Assembly: GCA_031002005.1 (NCBI GenBank)
Contig: CM061918.1
Coordinates: 62,964,531-63,028,530, forward strand
DNA: 64,000 bases
From: Vandiemenella viatica
Taxonomy: Eukaryota; Arthropoda; Insecta; Orthoptera; Morabidae
Direction: 5' to 3'
The stretch's first letter is position 1, and each line of letters begins with the position of its first letter. The translations under genes and the position numbers were made by a program. The notes beneath the pieces were generated by a model. The model saw nothing but the letters and a program-made list of their open reading frames with translations. It ran no database searches and had not been told where the DNA came from. Below are positions 33,355 to 45,054 of the stretch, piece after piece.

Positions 33355-33995
33355 TGTGGAAGAAGTTTCTTGTTGAAGACTTGAAATGTAAATACCTTGG
33401 CATAACATAACAAACCTAACTGGGCTGGACACATTGGACAGGGTGTAAGAGAGTGTTTCAAAATCCTTGTTGGAAAGAGAGGTTAGAGGATGTAGCAGAG
33501 AAGTAATGAATTGGGTTACAAAACTTTGGCCAGACCATGGGATCCATATTTTGGATGTCAAAAACAGGAGTTAGATGGGATGCAGTGAAGGGTTGCTAGA
33601 TTTGTCTATGGAAATTACTGCAGAACAGAATTAGCAACCGATATGATAAAAGTGCTGAAATGGGATTAATTGGAAAACAGGAGAAGAGAGTTGACAAGGC
33701 GTATTTTGGTGATGAGGCATGCAAGATTTAAGATAGGTGCATGGGAGGGAAAAAACGACTATGACCATAAACTACAATTTCAGACATGAGGTTGTAGGAA
33801 GATTTTCTTTCATGGATAAGGGAATCAGGAAATGGGATAAATTGTGAAGAGGAATGATGAATGATCTAGCAAAAATATTTCAGTTTAAAGTTGAAAATAG
33901 TAGACGTGAAAAATGGATGTGTAGGTTAATTGCCACTGGAGTGTGCAGGTTAATTGCCACTGGAGCGTGCTCTCCTTTACAATTAAATTTGTTTA
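33355..33995 (+). mobile_element. CR1/L2-like LINE, 3' part with duplicated tail
   Basis: Pieces match GYKTLARP and the WMQ-like YGNYCRTE region of the family. Near the 3' end a 24-bp unit (AGGTTAATTGCCACTGGA core) occurs twice in tandem at 33923 and 33947 before the terminal AATTAAATT. Confidence 0.7.
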
Positions 33996-34114
33996 GGGGT
34001 TCAAATTTAAATGTTTACAATCTTTATAATACTCTAATGATCTTTAAATGGTCATTAATCTAGGTCTTTGAAGAGAAAAATAATCATAGTGATGCTTTCT
34101 TTTTTTAATACTAG

Positions 34115-34265
34115 TTAACCTCAATGCTTCGACACTCAGCAAGGCTGTTAGGAAGAGCATCAAGGAATGAGTCCATGGTTAACAACAACATGCAGTTTTC
34201 CAGCAAAGCTTTGAAAGTGGAACATGATGCTGAGTCTGGAGAATTTTATGTGAAATTGAAAGAAG
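34115..34265 (+). CDS. first coding exon, NATD1/GNAT-like (candidate)
   Basis: The frame opens with ATG at 34124 and reaches a GT donor after 34265 (GAAG|GTAAAG), phase 1, giving 47 full codons. Upstream, a pyrimidine-rich tract and TAG (34112-34114) could be the acceptor of a 5'-UTR intron. The N-terminus MLRHSARLLGRASR is basic with no acidic residue, like a mitochondrial presequence. Residues 30-46 (ALKVEHDAESGEFYVKL) resemble the start of the small NATD1 acetyltransferase-like fold, where a VEH-D motif begins the first strand. The acetyl-CoA binding part would sit in a later exon, which I cannot find; it may lie in the N gap or beyond. The family call rests on a short match, so a chance ORF is possible. 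Confidence 0.4.
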
Positions 34266-34269
34266 GTAA

Positions 34270-35375
34270 AGAGTTAGAGAACAATTTAAATGTAATTTAT
34301 GAAGGTACTTGTTATTCTCTCATGCTATTTCTTAGACAAATTGTGTCTAATTAAATATGTTAAAAATAATTTTGTGAAAATTTGTTAATTTAGTAAAAAA
34401 ATCCAGTTATTTGATTTTAAATTGTGATCATTTTCAAAATTTTCTCCAGATAATATATCTATTAGGTTAATACAAAAAAGTTTGGTTGAAAAAAATTATG
34501 TAGCAACTGCCAGAAAAATTTTGAACAATTAAAACAGTTTTTTTTCATGCCAGATTTATTATCCAATTCATGATATCTATCAAATAATATACATACAAAT
34601 TTTTTTTCCTGAAAACATACCTTCTGAAGAATTTGTTGTAATTTTAGGAGACTACTTTCTAAGTTATCACATCTTTTTCGGATAATTAATTTTGAAAATA
34701 AAAGGGTCGAGGGATTGTGGTTTTTCCAAAAGCTCATGCAAATTATGGAATGAAAAAAAAAAAGACATTTTTTAGACTGAGAACTTTGTTGAAACATCAG
34801 TTTTATAACACTATTTAGCAGCAAACCTATGAAGACTTCTTCTCAGAACTAAAATAATTTGCAGACTGACAGATAGAAAAAAGGAAAAAAGACTCCAAAA
34901 GGATTTTGTCTTTCATTTGGAAGCTATTGAACCTTAAAAATTATAGCATTTGTAAATGATGACTAAAAATTAGGAAGAATATGTTTTATTTAAAATTTAA
35001 CTTATTTTCTTTGATGGCGTATTACAATTTCCTTTTCTTCTTCTTTTCTCTCTCTCTCTTTTTCTTTAAGTAGCAGTGTTTTTTTGGTTCAAAGAGTGCG
35101 TGTGAAACTTCTACTTCATATTATTATTATTAATTATGTTGAAGCTAGACCCTGATGACAGTTTCCCTTCACACCAATTTTTGCATTATATGAATTTTAA
35201 ATCCTTCCATTGCTTGAGCCTTATTGTTCAGGTATGCTCTACATACTTTTTATTTTTGCTTATCCTTTACTGCCTTACCTGCAAATAAAAGCTTTATCAT
35301 TGATTTATGCCTGAACGTAAGTGTTAATTTCTCATGTTTTACCTTCAGAAACTATTATCAACTTTTTAGCTACTA
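34270..35375. other. no further exon recognised
   Basis: AT-rich DNA, probably intron of the candidate gene if that is real. A pyrimidine-rich tract (35036-35070) is present but no conserved coding follows it. Confidence 0.35.
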
Positions 35376-35379
35376 TCTA

Positions 35380-35640
35380 GTCAGACTCCATCACTTTTTT
35401 ATGCATTTTAAATACCCTTTTTCCACCCTCACCTTGTCAGCTAATAACTTTCAACTCGACTACTTTATCTTGTACACTACTTTCTGCACTGCACAGTAAT
35501 TTCTGTAAACAAATCTAACTCTCTTCCTTTGCTCCTTCTCCAACTTTTGTATTTGATACAGATACCTGTAATGTGAGTTTCATGTTTCATCATTGTATTC
35601 AAATAAGGACCTGAGCAAATTCTCTCGAATTCCTGGGTTC
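35380..35640 (-). mobile_element. diverged CR1/L2-like LINE fragment
   Basis: Minus strand near 35565-35500 reads as a degenerate version of the family's 'CAAAAGTTGGAGAAGG' RT end segment. Alignment is short and indel-rich. Confidence 0.4.
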
Positions 35641-35649
35641 ATTTTCTCA

Positions 35650-36937
35650 TCATCCTCTCTCCAAGGTATTGAAACCTTCCACTGCTGCCTCCCAGTGCAG
35701 TGTGAGGGGCGGAAGGGGGGGGGGAGAAAGGGGCAAACTGGGGTGCTTGTCCTGGCTGGCAAGATCATGTTTGATAGGCTGGTTAGTGGTAAATTTGTAT
35801 GGTAGCAACTATTTTTTAAAAATAAATAAATAAATCTTACTACCACAAGTGGTAACCTCAGGGGAGGGAGCAAATCAAAGAATTTTTGCCCTGGCTCAGA
35901 AAATTCGTAGATCTGCCACAGTCCCTATGTGTCATGTCAAACTGAGTATATCATCAAAAGATATATAAAAATATTTACGGTTGCAACAATAAATTATACA
36001 TTTACTATATAATCAAAGAAAACCTTTGTTTTCCTACTTGTGTTATATTAACCTCCATTGTGGCTTAGTGTAATATGCCCTGGACGTGGGCAGGTTTATT
36101 TGTTTTGGGCTCATATCATAAAGTTTGCAAACACATTGCCCATAACTATATTTTTTATCTATGTACTGTGATTATTCAAGCAAGAGCTCAGTAACATTGT
36201 AGAATGTCACAGTAAAAGCAATTCTTCTCATTCTCCTATTGTGAGATAGGTTTTATGCTGGGATAGTTGCTAACTGGGTGGAGGAAGAAGCTGTTCAATG
36301 ATTGTTGGTAATCATCTGTGTCAGTGAAGTTGACTTATACCATAAGCATGAGAACTTTATTCATACTGGTTGGATTTGCTCAACATTAACTCTGGATTAA
36401 TTTGCACCAAAACATCAGTAATAGCACTCATAGACAGTGTATTGAAATGATATTATTTCACGTGTATTAAAATTATTATGGGAGGTATTATTGTTTATAA
36501 TTGCTCTTACTATGTGTAATAGCTCTGTTTTCTATGATTTCTGCAATTATTTCATTATTAATGATAAATTCAACAATATGCCCATTAAGAACTCATTTTT
36601 ATTGAATGTTAAGATCGATAAGTCTTGGATAAGTCCTACAAGTTCTTGGTTGGATGATTCTTTGCCACTGGTGAATGTGCTCAACAATCATTTTTAATTT
36701 TTTTGTGTTTTTTTGAAGTTGTATTAGTAAATTCATTTTCTGTAGTTACCAATATAAGACAATAGCTCTGTGGTATGTTGGAAAAAGTTTTCAGTATCCT
36801 AACAAATATCAAACTTTAATCATTTTCTTCCTCTCTTACATACGTCTTCAGATTTTAAACTTGTATGAGGGTATCTGCAACTGAGAAAATAGAACTTAAC
36901 CAACGTTGATTATTATATACTTTTTTTACTGTGATTT
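35650..36937. other. no gene recognised
   Basis: AT-rich; a G-run at 35717-35725 within a C/G-rich patch. No supportable exon up to the gap. Confidence 0.35.
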
Positions 36938-37937
36938 NNNNNNNNNNNNNNNNNNNNNNNNNNNNNNNNNNNNNNNNNNNNNNNNNNNNNNNNNNNNNNN
37001 NNNNNNNNNNNNNNNNNNNNNNNNNNNNNNNNNNNNNNNNNNNNNNNNNNNNNNNNNNNNNNNNNNNNNNNNNNNNNNNNNNNNNNNNNNNNNNNNNNNN
37101 NNNNNNNNNNNNNNNNNNNNNNNNNNNNNNNNNNNNNNNNNNNNNNNNNNNNNNNNNNNNNNNNNNNNNNNNNNNNNNNNNNNNNNNNNNNNNNNNNNNN
37201 NNNNNNNNNNNNNNNNNNNNNNNNNNNNNNNNNNNNNNNNNNNNNNNNNNNNNNNNNNNNNNNNNNNNNNNNNNNNNNNNNNNNNNNNNNNNNNNNNNNN
37301 NNNNNNNNNNNNNNNNNNNNNNNNNNNNNNNNNNNNNNNNNNNNNNNNNNNNNNNNNNNNNNNNNNNNNNNNNNNNNNNNNNNNNNNNNNNNNNNNNNNN
37401 NNNNNNNNNNNNNNNNNNNNNNNNNNNNNNNNNNNNNNNNNNNNNNNNNNNNNNNNNNNNNNNNNNNNNNNNNNNNNNNNNNNNNNNNNNNNNNNNNNNN
37501 NNNNNNNNNNNNNNNNNNNNNNNNNNNNNNNNNNNNNNNNNNNNNNNNNNNNNNNNNNNNNNNNNNNNNNNNNNNNNNNNNNNNNNNNNNNNNNNNNNNN
37601 NNNNNNNNNNNNNNNNNNNNNNNNNNNNNNNNNNNNNNNNNNNNNNNNNNNNNNNNNNNNNNNNNNNNNNNNNNNNNNNNNNNNNNNNNNNNNNNNNNNN
37701 NNNNNNNNNNNNNNNNNNNNNNNNNNNNNNNNNNNNNNNNNNNNNNNNNNNNNNNNNNNNNNNNNNNNNNNNNNNNNNNNNNNNNNNNNNNNNNNNNNNN
37801 NNNNNNNNNNNNNNNNNNNNNNNNNNNNNNNNNNNNNNNNNNNNNNNNNNNNNNNNNNNNNNNNNNNNNNNNNNNNNNNNNNNNNNNNNNNNNNNNNNNN
37901 NNNNNNNNNNNNNNNNNNNNNNNNNNNNNNNNNNNNN
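36938..37937. other. assembly gap, 1000 N
   Basis: Exactly 1000 undetermined bases, a length that usually marks a scaffold join of estimated or unknown size. Reading frames through it are meaningless. It could hide missing exons of either host gene candidate. Confidence 0.99.
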
Positions 37938-38224
37938 ACAATCTTATGAGCCCAGATGAGGTAGCACACTCAAGGCAGTGTCATTTCCAGACCATGTAAC
38001 ACTTTTAATTACTTTGAAATGGAGCAGTTTCTGTCCTCGCCCATTTTCATATCTTTATATTACTTCTTTTTTTACCTTTTCAGGTTATTTATTTTGCATT
38101 TTACTTGGTAATTTATGCCATTCAGACCCTACCTACAAAAAAATAATTTTCCCACTCTCCTACACCTGGAATCTCACATGCGCATGGTAATAACTTCCAC
38201 TCCCAATTCTTCTACCAATATTTT

Positions 38225-39155
38225 TGCAGGCTGTTTGCAGATGACATAATGTAATATAATAGGATCAAAACGCAAAAAGACTGAACAGCTGCAGGGTGGC
38301 CTTGATAGAATATCTTAATGGGCAGGTCAGCATGTAAGGAAGATAAATGCCAAGAAGAGTCAGCTTATTAGGTAATCAGATTTTTAAAAAACTGAAGATT
38401 GTTTATGATTAATGGATGGGGTCAGAACTTCCTGTTGAAAGCTTGAAGTGTAAATATCTCGATATAACATTTGATAAACTCAACTGGCCAGAGCACATTG
38501 TGCTGGTGGTAGGAAAAGATTGCAAAATCCTTCATTTACTGGAGAGTGTGATGAGAGGATGTACTATAGAAGTTAGAGAATTGGGTTACAAAACTTTGGT
38601 CAGACCATTGGTTGAATATGATTGTATAGTTTGGGACCACATTTTGGGTATCAAATACAGGAGTTGGAGGGCATGCTACATTTGTTTGTGGAAATTATTG
38701 CAGGACCCAGCCAGTATCTGAAATGATAAAGGAGGTAGATTGGGTATCATTGGAGGGCATGAGGAAGGTAAAGAGAGTGTTGGGAATGTACGAGGCATGT
38801 ATGTTGCTGATGGTACTTGGAGGGATATTGGTCGAAGCATTAGGAATAGTGCATGGAAGGGGAAAGACGTTCATGACCACAAGCTGACACATTGTTCCAT
38901 GCATGAGGGAGTGGGAAATTTTTCTTTTTTAGGTAAGGATGTCAGAAAATGGAACAAATTACCAAGTGATGAAAAATTTACCAAAAACACCCAAGAAATT
39001 TAAAATTGAAACTTGTAAATTACAAGAATAGGAGGGGTGAGGAATTTAACACTCAAATTAAAAAAGATATTTAAAAAATAAAATAAAAAGGTAATTAGAT
39101 GATTAAGGGAATTGCCAACAGAGTGTGTGCTCCATCCCAATTAAATTAATAATAA
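38225..39155 (+). mobile_element. CR1/L2-like LINE, 3' 0.9 kb with tail
   Basis: Starts at the RT active-site region (CTGTTTGCAGATGACATAAT reads LFADDI, 38230-38249), then ESLKCKYLDITFDKLNW, VMRGCTIEVRELGYKTLVRP and the RKWNKLPS end block. Terminates in a hairpin remnant (GAGTGTGTGCTCC) and AATTAAATTAATAATAATA. Frameshifts and stops throughout. Confidence 0.8.
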
Positions 39156-39538
39156 TAATACTTGCCTTATAAACTACCAGCACTCTCTTCAACCAATGTC
39201 AGTATCCTAGCAACTCCCACCCCAGCTTCTTTATCAATATTCCTCCAGCAATGTAATTTTATAAGATTACTTCACATAAAATGTCACAAATGTTTGCAGT
39301 TCTACTCTTAGCCAATCATTCAGCATAGTGTCAATGGACTGCAAGTTCTTGTTCAGATTATTTGCCTTTTGTTTAAATACTGTCATCATTAAACCAAATC
39401 TGACCTTCCAGCCAAGTCAAAATCCTTGGATATTTTGAGGGGTCAGTTCTTAGGATGTTGCCTAATATAATTACAATCAGTAATCTCTGTAAAACTGTTT
39501 TTGGATAAAGGAAACAAAGAAAATGCCGCGAGGCACTG

Positions 39539-39910
39539 AAAATAAGATAGGATAGGGAAAATAAACAGTTACCCGTCACTTAACACAGATGATGGCAGGA
39601 GGGCGAGACACGTAAAAACACAAAAACGAATTGCACAATATTTCGACTTTAGTCTTAGTCATGTGGAGCGAGACATATGGCAGGGGGAAAGATGTGGCCA
39701 CATCCCAACCCGCCACATGAATCCGGATTCATGTGGTGGGTTGGGATGTGACCACATCTTTCCCCCTGCCATATGTCTCGCTCCACATGACTAAGACTAA
39801 AGTCGAAATATTGTGCAATTCGTTTTTGTGTTTTTACGTGTCTCGCCCTCCTGCCATCATCTGTGTTAAGTGACGGGTAACTGTTTATTTTCCCTATCCT
39901 ATCTTATTTT
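39539..39910. repeat. 372-bp spacerless palindrome, 14-bp flanking repeat
   Basis: Left arm 39539-39724 and right arm 39725-39910 are inverted copies; I count two mismatches in 186 bp and no spacer (centre GAATCCGGATTC). The direct repeat TAAAACTGTTTTTG lies at 39490-39503 and 39910-39923, as a target duplication would; 35 bp of other sequence separate the left repeat from the palindrome. The right arm resembles repeats at 19490 and 42520. It lies about 570 bp beyond draper-like exon 40483-40620, probably in the next intron. Confidence 0.9.
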
Positions 39911-40482
39911 AAAACTGTTTTTGTTTAGAATACAACATTTAAAATCAGTTGCTATTTATTTCAGACCCTAAACCAAAAAATGCAAAAACAAATTCTATGA
40001 TAAATCTATATTTTTATAACTACCTAGCAGCATTTATAAGGAACAATGTTGTTTCAAAAAAGACTGCTTTTAATAACATTCGATCTTACTGGTTAATACT
40101 AATGGTTTCAAAACATTTTCACCACTGAAATTTACACTGCAGTAATAACTAAAAATGGGAAATGGTTTTAACTTTGATAAGAACATGCCAATATTAACTA
40201 CAAATATTCCATTTGTTCTACACAGTTGAGAATTTTGAGTTAGTGTGGTGTATTGAGTGACGGTTAGAAGTCTAGTTTTAATACTCATCTGACCATCATT
40301 TTACGAAAGTTCATTTTCATCTTACAAATCTCATTGATCAAATTATAAGAAAGCATATTCAGGGTATAATCTTGGTATGGGAAAAATACTCGATATTTAC
40401 ATATATAATGAAATGGGAGAACATAACAGTGGTGTTCAAACTACTGGTGGAAAACAATAGTTTGTGTGCACTAAATTCTTAC

Positions 40483-40620
40483 CCGGTCACCCTGGAAACC
40501 AGGCGCGCATTCACAAGCACCTGTTATGTGATGACATGATGCACCGTTAAAGCAGTCACACCTTTCACTGCAGTTGAGGCCCCATGTCCCGGCAGGGCAG
40601 CGGTTTGCACACACCGGACC
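40483..40620 (-). CDS. drpr: draper/MEGF10-like exon: laminin-type EGF module
   Basis: 138 nt, 46 codons, phase 0 at both ends. The acceptor CTACAG lies just above 40620 and the donor GTAAGA (40482 downward) just after CGG. It encodes GPVCANRCPAGTWGLN and onward to GACECAPGFQGDR: one laminin-type EGF module with the CPAGxWGxxC opening and the C-C-FNGASC core. It continues the reading of exon 40821-40941 (WT joined to GP) after an intron of only 200 bp. The next exon should open with the closing cysteine; none is visible downstream on this strand, so it lies in the N gap, in an undetected small exon, or outside the window. Confidence 0.75.
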
Positions 40621-40820
40621 CTGTAGGTTAGAAATACACCATACCAAAATTAAAACATTCATTTACGTGAAATGTAATAATTATGCCAGTCTTATCTCTA
40701 CTAAACTGCCAAATTAATTACCATTGAGTCATTATCAAATAAAAAAAGTCAAATACAACTTCACAATACATATTAAAGTCAAACTTTGTGAAGAAAATTG
40801 TGAGTCAGGGCTCTACTGAC

Positions 40821-40941
40821 CGTCCAACCAGTGGTACAGTAGCACTGTCCCGACGTTGGGCTGCACGTTCCACCATTCTGACAGCGACACTCCGACTGAC
40901 ACTCATCTCCATGTTTCCCCACTGGACACAGCTCTTGACAT
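40821..40941 (-). CDS. drpr: draper/MEGF10-like exon: laminin-type EGF module
   Basis: 121 nt. Acceptor TTTGCACAG above 40941, donor GTCAGT below 40821. The first base completes a leucine codon begun in exon 44333-44579 (CT|A), then CQELCPVGKHGDECQSEC, then CRCQNGGTCSPTSGQCYC, then TTGWT. This is a full 8-cysteine laminin-type EGF module, with cysteine spacing as in Draper, MEGF10/11 and PEAR1. Modules of this kind bind ligands on dying cells or axon debris at the glial or phagocyte surface; that role is known for the family and inferred here. The weak donor (GTCAGT) and the short 200-bp intron that follows are the only unusual points. Confidence 0.8.
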
Positions 40942-41125
40942 CTGTGCAAATGCATGCAAATGGAAAGCTTGAGTCATATACACCTTAATATCTAGGTAAT
41001 GTACAAGGTATACAGACAATGTGACATGTTAAACAAGCAGTCAAGGTTTTAAGATAAAAAAAATAAGCCAGATTAAAATGGAGCATGTAAACAGAACAGT
41101 CTGAAGCTTAAAAATTATTTAAGTA

Positions 41126-41476
41126 CAGTAGAACTCCAGTTATCCGAACTCCAACTATCTGAATTGCTGAATATCCAAATCGCTTGTTTAATTAAGATGG
41201 AGATTCAGCAAACAATGACTTTTATTTACAGTGCAGTACGTACATACTGTACCAATGTACAGCAGTTGTAAGTATGCTTAACATGCAAAAGTTTTGTCTT
41301 TTCATTTAACTAATTAAAAGGTCTTTTTCTTTAAAAATAGTTTTTTCTCCCATTTTCAAAATACATACTGTAATTAATTAAAATAGACGCTTTTACGGAA
41401 AAATCCAATTATCCAAATTTTTTATTATCCGAATGGGATCTGGTCCCAATTGATTTGGATAACTGGAGTTCTACTG
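41126..41476. mobile_element. pogo/Tigger-like MITE, 351 bp
   Basis: Termini CAGTAGAACTCCAGTTATCC on both strands, flanked by TA (41124-41125 and 41477-41478). The AACTCCAGTTATCCGAA pattern is typical of pogo/Tigger ends. Non-coding, inside the 3.4-kb intron of the draper-like gene. Confidence 0.85.
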
Positions 41477-41869
41477 TATTTAAACTTCATACAAACATTT
41501 ATCTGAAAACTTCACTGGCCACACAAAATTACAGCGCAAGATTAAAATATCAGTATTTAAAATACCAAGTAATGATAATAATGATGATGATGATTTTGAA
41601 CAAAATCTGTTATTTGTATTTTTAACCAAACTGTGTTTCCAAAAATGGCCTGTCCCCCTTTCAAAAATAACTATTTTTACTTCTAATTTGTTAAAACCTC
41701 TCAAAGTTTACAAATAAAAACAAGAACTGGAAGTCTCAAGCAGTTATGTAAAACTGCAACATTGCACACACACAAGCCGTAAGAGTAAAAACCTAAAAAC
41801 ACAGAAGTCAGTTACTACATAGAGTAACAAAAAATTAATGAGACTGAAGAAAATGGTGAACAGACCAGA

Positions 41870-42160
41870 GAAGATATACGAGGCTAAAATGCAACATAGT
41901 CAGGATCTTCAGAGGGTAAAGATGACCATGACCACTAGCGGACACTTGATTTCAGGCATAAGTGTGTGGGAAAATTTTCTTTTGTAAGAAAGGGTGTAAG
42001 GGATTGAAATAAATTGCCAAGAGAATTGATCAATAATTTAATAAGTAAAAATTAGTCTAGGTCAAAAGTAGGTGGTAGGAAGAAAGGAGAAAGACGGGTG
42101 TGTAGGGAGAATGACACCGGAGCATGAACTGCATCACAATTTTATCAATTATATTATATT
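41870..42160 (+). mobile_element. CR1/L2-like LINE, 3' end
   Basis: Matches the last 270 bp of the family: GATGACCATGACCACTAGCG, the TTTTCTTTTGTAAGAAAGG block and a degraded tail hairpin (GGAGCATGAACTGC). Intronic. Confidence 0.65.
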
Positions 42161-42519
42161 ATCGAAATTTTGCATCAGCAAATTGATATCTGAAGTGGTA
42201 ATTTTGTAATGTTGTGTATCATATTCCCTCGGCTAAACACTTAAAATTAGCCTTGTTAGCAATTGCCAACATGAGCCTGGTATTCAGGACAATCTGAGTA
42301 CAACTTTCTGAACTACTTCACATTTCTGTAATCTCTCGAAATCACTCTTGCTGAATTCCAGAATGGTTGATCACTCTCCTTTCGATCCTTTGTCAATAAT
42401 TTTGCAACTTTGATTTTACTGACCTTGTGCAGAATGAACTGAAATATGAAATATTTTCATGTGGTGAGTCTCACTGTGTATAATACATCTGATACCATTG
42501 CCATGGATTATTAAGGTTT

Positions 42520-42615
42520 TAACTGAAATATTGTATTATGTTTGTGTGTTCATCACCCATTTCCTGCCTTCACCTGTGGTGAGTAATGTGTTTACTTTCC
42601 ATAGTTGTCCTTATT
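42520..42615 (+). repeat. dispersed repeat, related to palindrome arm
   Basis: Order GAAATATTGTATTATGTTTG, CCTGCCTTCACCTGTGGTGA, GTTTACTTTCC parallels the right arm of the 39539-39910 palindrome (39800-39900). Confidence 0.55.
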
Positions 42616-42812
42616 TATGTATACACACAGACAGAGTAGTGAAAAACACATCTGTAAGCTGTAAAGGAGGGTAAGAAAAACACTACACATATCAGATAAC
42701 AACTGCACAATTTGATGAAATACATGATAAGTTATATGATCCCTGGACCATAACATTCATTATCTATTAGTGGGAAAAAATAATTGTATTGGTTAGGGCT
42801 TTACAGTTTTAT

Positions 42813-43170
42813 GTCATCAAAGATGGAAAAGGACTGGGGAGAAGATAGAGTGAGGAACTTGGTGAGGCTCTATTGAAGAAACCATCCCAGCATTTACCTG
42901 GAGAGATTTCAGAATACCAAAATCTGGTATATGAACATGCGAGACACACTAGAAATACGTTCTCAAGTACATTTAACAGTGTCGTGATGGTCCAGCGAGC
43001 ATCATAACCTAATTTCTGCTTGAAAATAATGATGCAGACTGTATTACAACGGAATTAATGCTTGAAAATAATATGTCTTGCGACAGACTAAAGCTCTAAA
43101 GCAGTATTGTGACGTCATTAGTAATGTTGTAACGGAATTGCAATCTCCAATAGAACCTAAAACATAATTA
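42813..43170 (+). repeat. SINE-like piece plus repeat shared with 26.3 kb
   Basis: 42813-42940 resembles the main SINE body (GACTGGGGA, CCATCCCAGCATTTACCTGG, CAAAATCTGG). 42955-43165 repeats the 26325-26500 segment (CTGTATTACAACGGAATTA and GCAATCTCCAATAGA). Confidence 0.5.
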
Positions 43171-43184
43171 GACAAAATAGTAGC

Positions 43185-44280
43185 AAATATGGTAAAAACT
43201 ATAGGAGTGGATGAGAAAGTGATTTACTGGGTAGAAGAATTTTTAAAAGGTTGAAAACAAAGTTAGTGTTGGAAATGTAGTATCAAAAGAAGTGGAAGTA
43301 AAAATGGGAGTGCCACAGGGTAGTGTATTGGGACCATTGCTATTTATTATTCTAATGAATAATTGTGTTGGTTGTTTACCATCAGAAATTGTTTGCAGAT
43401 AATATAATGCTATATAAAAGGATCGAAGTGGTAGAGGACTGTAAACAGCTGCAGGGTGATCTGGACAGGATATCTAGTTGGGTTGGTAAACATGGGATAA
43501 AAATAAATGCAAAGAAGAATCAGCATATTAGATACACAAATAAAAAACTAAAGGTTGATTACAATTATAATGTGGCAAAATACTTGATTATTGTAGACTT
43601 GAAATGTAAATATCCTGGCATAACATTTGAACAAGCTTAACTGGGTAGGGCACATTGGTCAGGTAGTAGGAAAAGGTTTAAAATTTTGCACTTGTTGGAG
43701 AGAGTGATGAGGGGATATACGAGAGAAGTAAAGGAATTGGGTTACAAAACTTTGGTCAGACCATTGCTTGAATATAGTAGTGTAGATTGGGACCCACATT
43801 TTGAGTATCAAATACAAGAGTTGGAGTGGGTGCAAAAAAAAGGGCTGCTAGATTTGTTTCTGGAAGTTACTGCAGAATGTAATCAGTAACAGATATGATA
43901 AAAGAGCTGGAATGGGATTAATTGCAAGACAGGAGGAGGATGAGGAGGGTCATGGGAGTGTACAAGGCATATATTGGTGATGAAGAATGGTGAGATATTG
44001 GTGTAAGAATAAAAAGTAATGCATTGAAGGGAAAAGATGACCATGACCACAAACTGGCACTCGATTTCAGGCGCAAGGGTGTAAGAAGATTCTCTTTCTT
44101 AGGTAAGGTTGTCAGGGATTGTAATGTGTTACCAAGTGAAATGATGAATAATTTACCAAAGCTAAAATTTGCAGAGGGCAATTGTAGGTGGGTGCAGGGA
44201 GTGGGTAAGGTGGGTGTGTAGGGAAATTGCCACGGGAGCATGTGCTCCATCGCAATTTAATTAAATATTATTAAAATATG
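43185..44280 (+). mobile_element. CR1/L2-like LINE, best-preserved RT and tail
   Basis: Shows the reverse-transcriptase motif GVPQGSVLGPLLF (43310-43348), the active-site box LFADNI (43389 onward, where the family has two aspartates, so one is changed), WVGKHGIKINAKK, LLERVMRGYTREV, and GYKTLVRPLLEYSS. Ends in the clearest tail: GGGAGCATGTGCTCC then CATCGCAATTTAATTAAAT. Three frames are needed to follow the protein. It sits 53 bp from draper-like exon 44333-44579. Confidence 0.85.
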
Positions 44281-44332
44281 TCAATAAACAATTTTAAGTC
44301 AATCCACGCATTAATCCATATAGTTTACGTAC

Positions 44333-44579
44333 AGAGGTCCAGTCCAGCCCGGTGCACAGTGGCAGGCTCCAGAGATGTGATGACAGGAGCCTCCGTTTTG
44401 ACACCTGCATTCCTCTGCACAGTCCTGGCCATACTGTCCTGCAGGACATTCCTCGTCACAGGCTTTTCCCCGCCAGCCGCGCGTACACTTGCAGTGGCCA
44501 TTGAACGGGTCACAAGATGCGTTGTTTTTGCATTCGCACGGCTGTCGGCAGTCGGCACCCCAGCGGCCTTCAGGACAAG
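44333..44579 (-). CDS. drpr: draper/MEGF10-like exon: two laminin-type EGF modules
   Basis: 247 nt. Acceptor TTACTGCAG above 44579, donor GTACGT below 44333. The two leading bases complete a codon begun by exon 59080-59248 (T|CT, serine). Then come CPEGRWGADCRQPCECKNNA, SCDPFNGHCKCTRGWRGKAC, and a second module DEECPAGQYGQDCAEEC to GACHCAPGWTGP, whose last cysteine is supplied by the next exon. Both have eight cysteines in laminin-type spacing. The alternative donor four bases downstream would break the leucine-cysteine junction with the next exon, so GTACGT is preferred. The preceding intron is about 14.5 kb and full of repeats. Confidence 0.8.
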
Positions 44580-45054
44580 CTGCAGTAACAGAAAAGATCG
44601 TCTACTTCCGCAAGAATAAAGTATAGACAGAAGCACGTGAAATTAATGATACAAACCACATAAGTCCCTTAACTTGGATTAAATATGTTCATTCCGATTC
44701 CATGTGAGAATGAGAGAAGCAAAGACTGAAGATTGAAGAGTAGTCTCACAATGAGACGTGAAACACCACATGGTTATAAAACTAACAAAGACTAAAGGGG
44801 CCTGTAGACGATCAAATTGTTTGTGAAATTATTTGATCGTCTGTGGCATTGTTTGAAATGTTGGCTGAAAATTTTGATTGACGGCATATTTCATTTAATG
44901 CTTTGCACGTTTCAGTGATAATTTGACTATCTACGAGGTGCAATGCAGGCTTTAAATCTTCAAAATCAGCACCACTAGTCAGGTTATTGATAATCTTTGA
45001 GTTGCTGGTACAGATTTGCGCAAAACAGTGTCCATTGGGGCACGTAGTAATTGT

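Noticed and set aside
36906..37969. Long reading frames of 342-347 codons on both strands
   Set aside because: They consist of N; artefact of the assembly gap.
39780..39830. CTAAGACTAAAGTCGAAAT in the palindrome arm as a hammerhead core
   Set aside because: Stem II (GAC/GTC) and GAAA are present but the CTGANGA box is not; too far from consensus to call.
44325..44636. 103-codon minus-strand ORF starting with MLLSILY
   Set aside because: Wrong frame over the draper-like exon; the cysteine-rich frame with splice sites is the real one.
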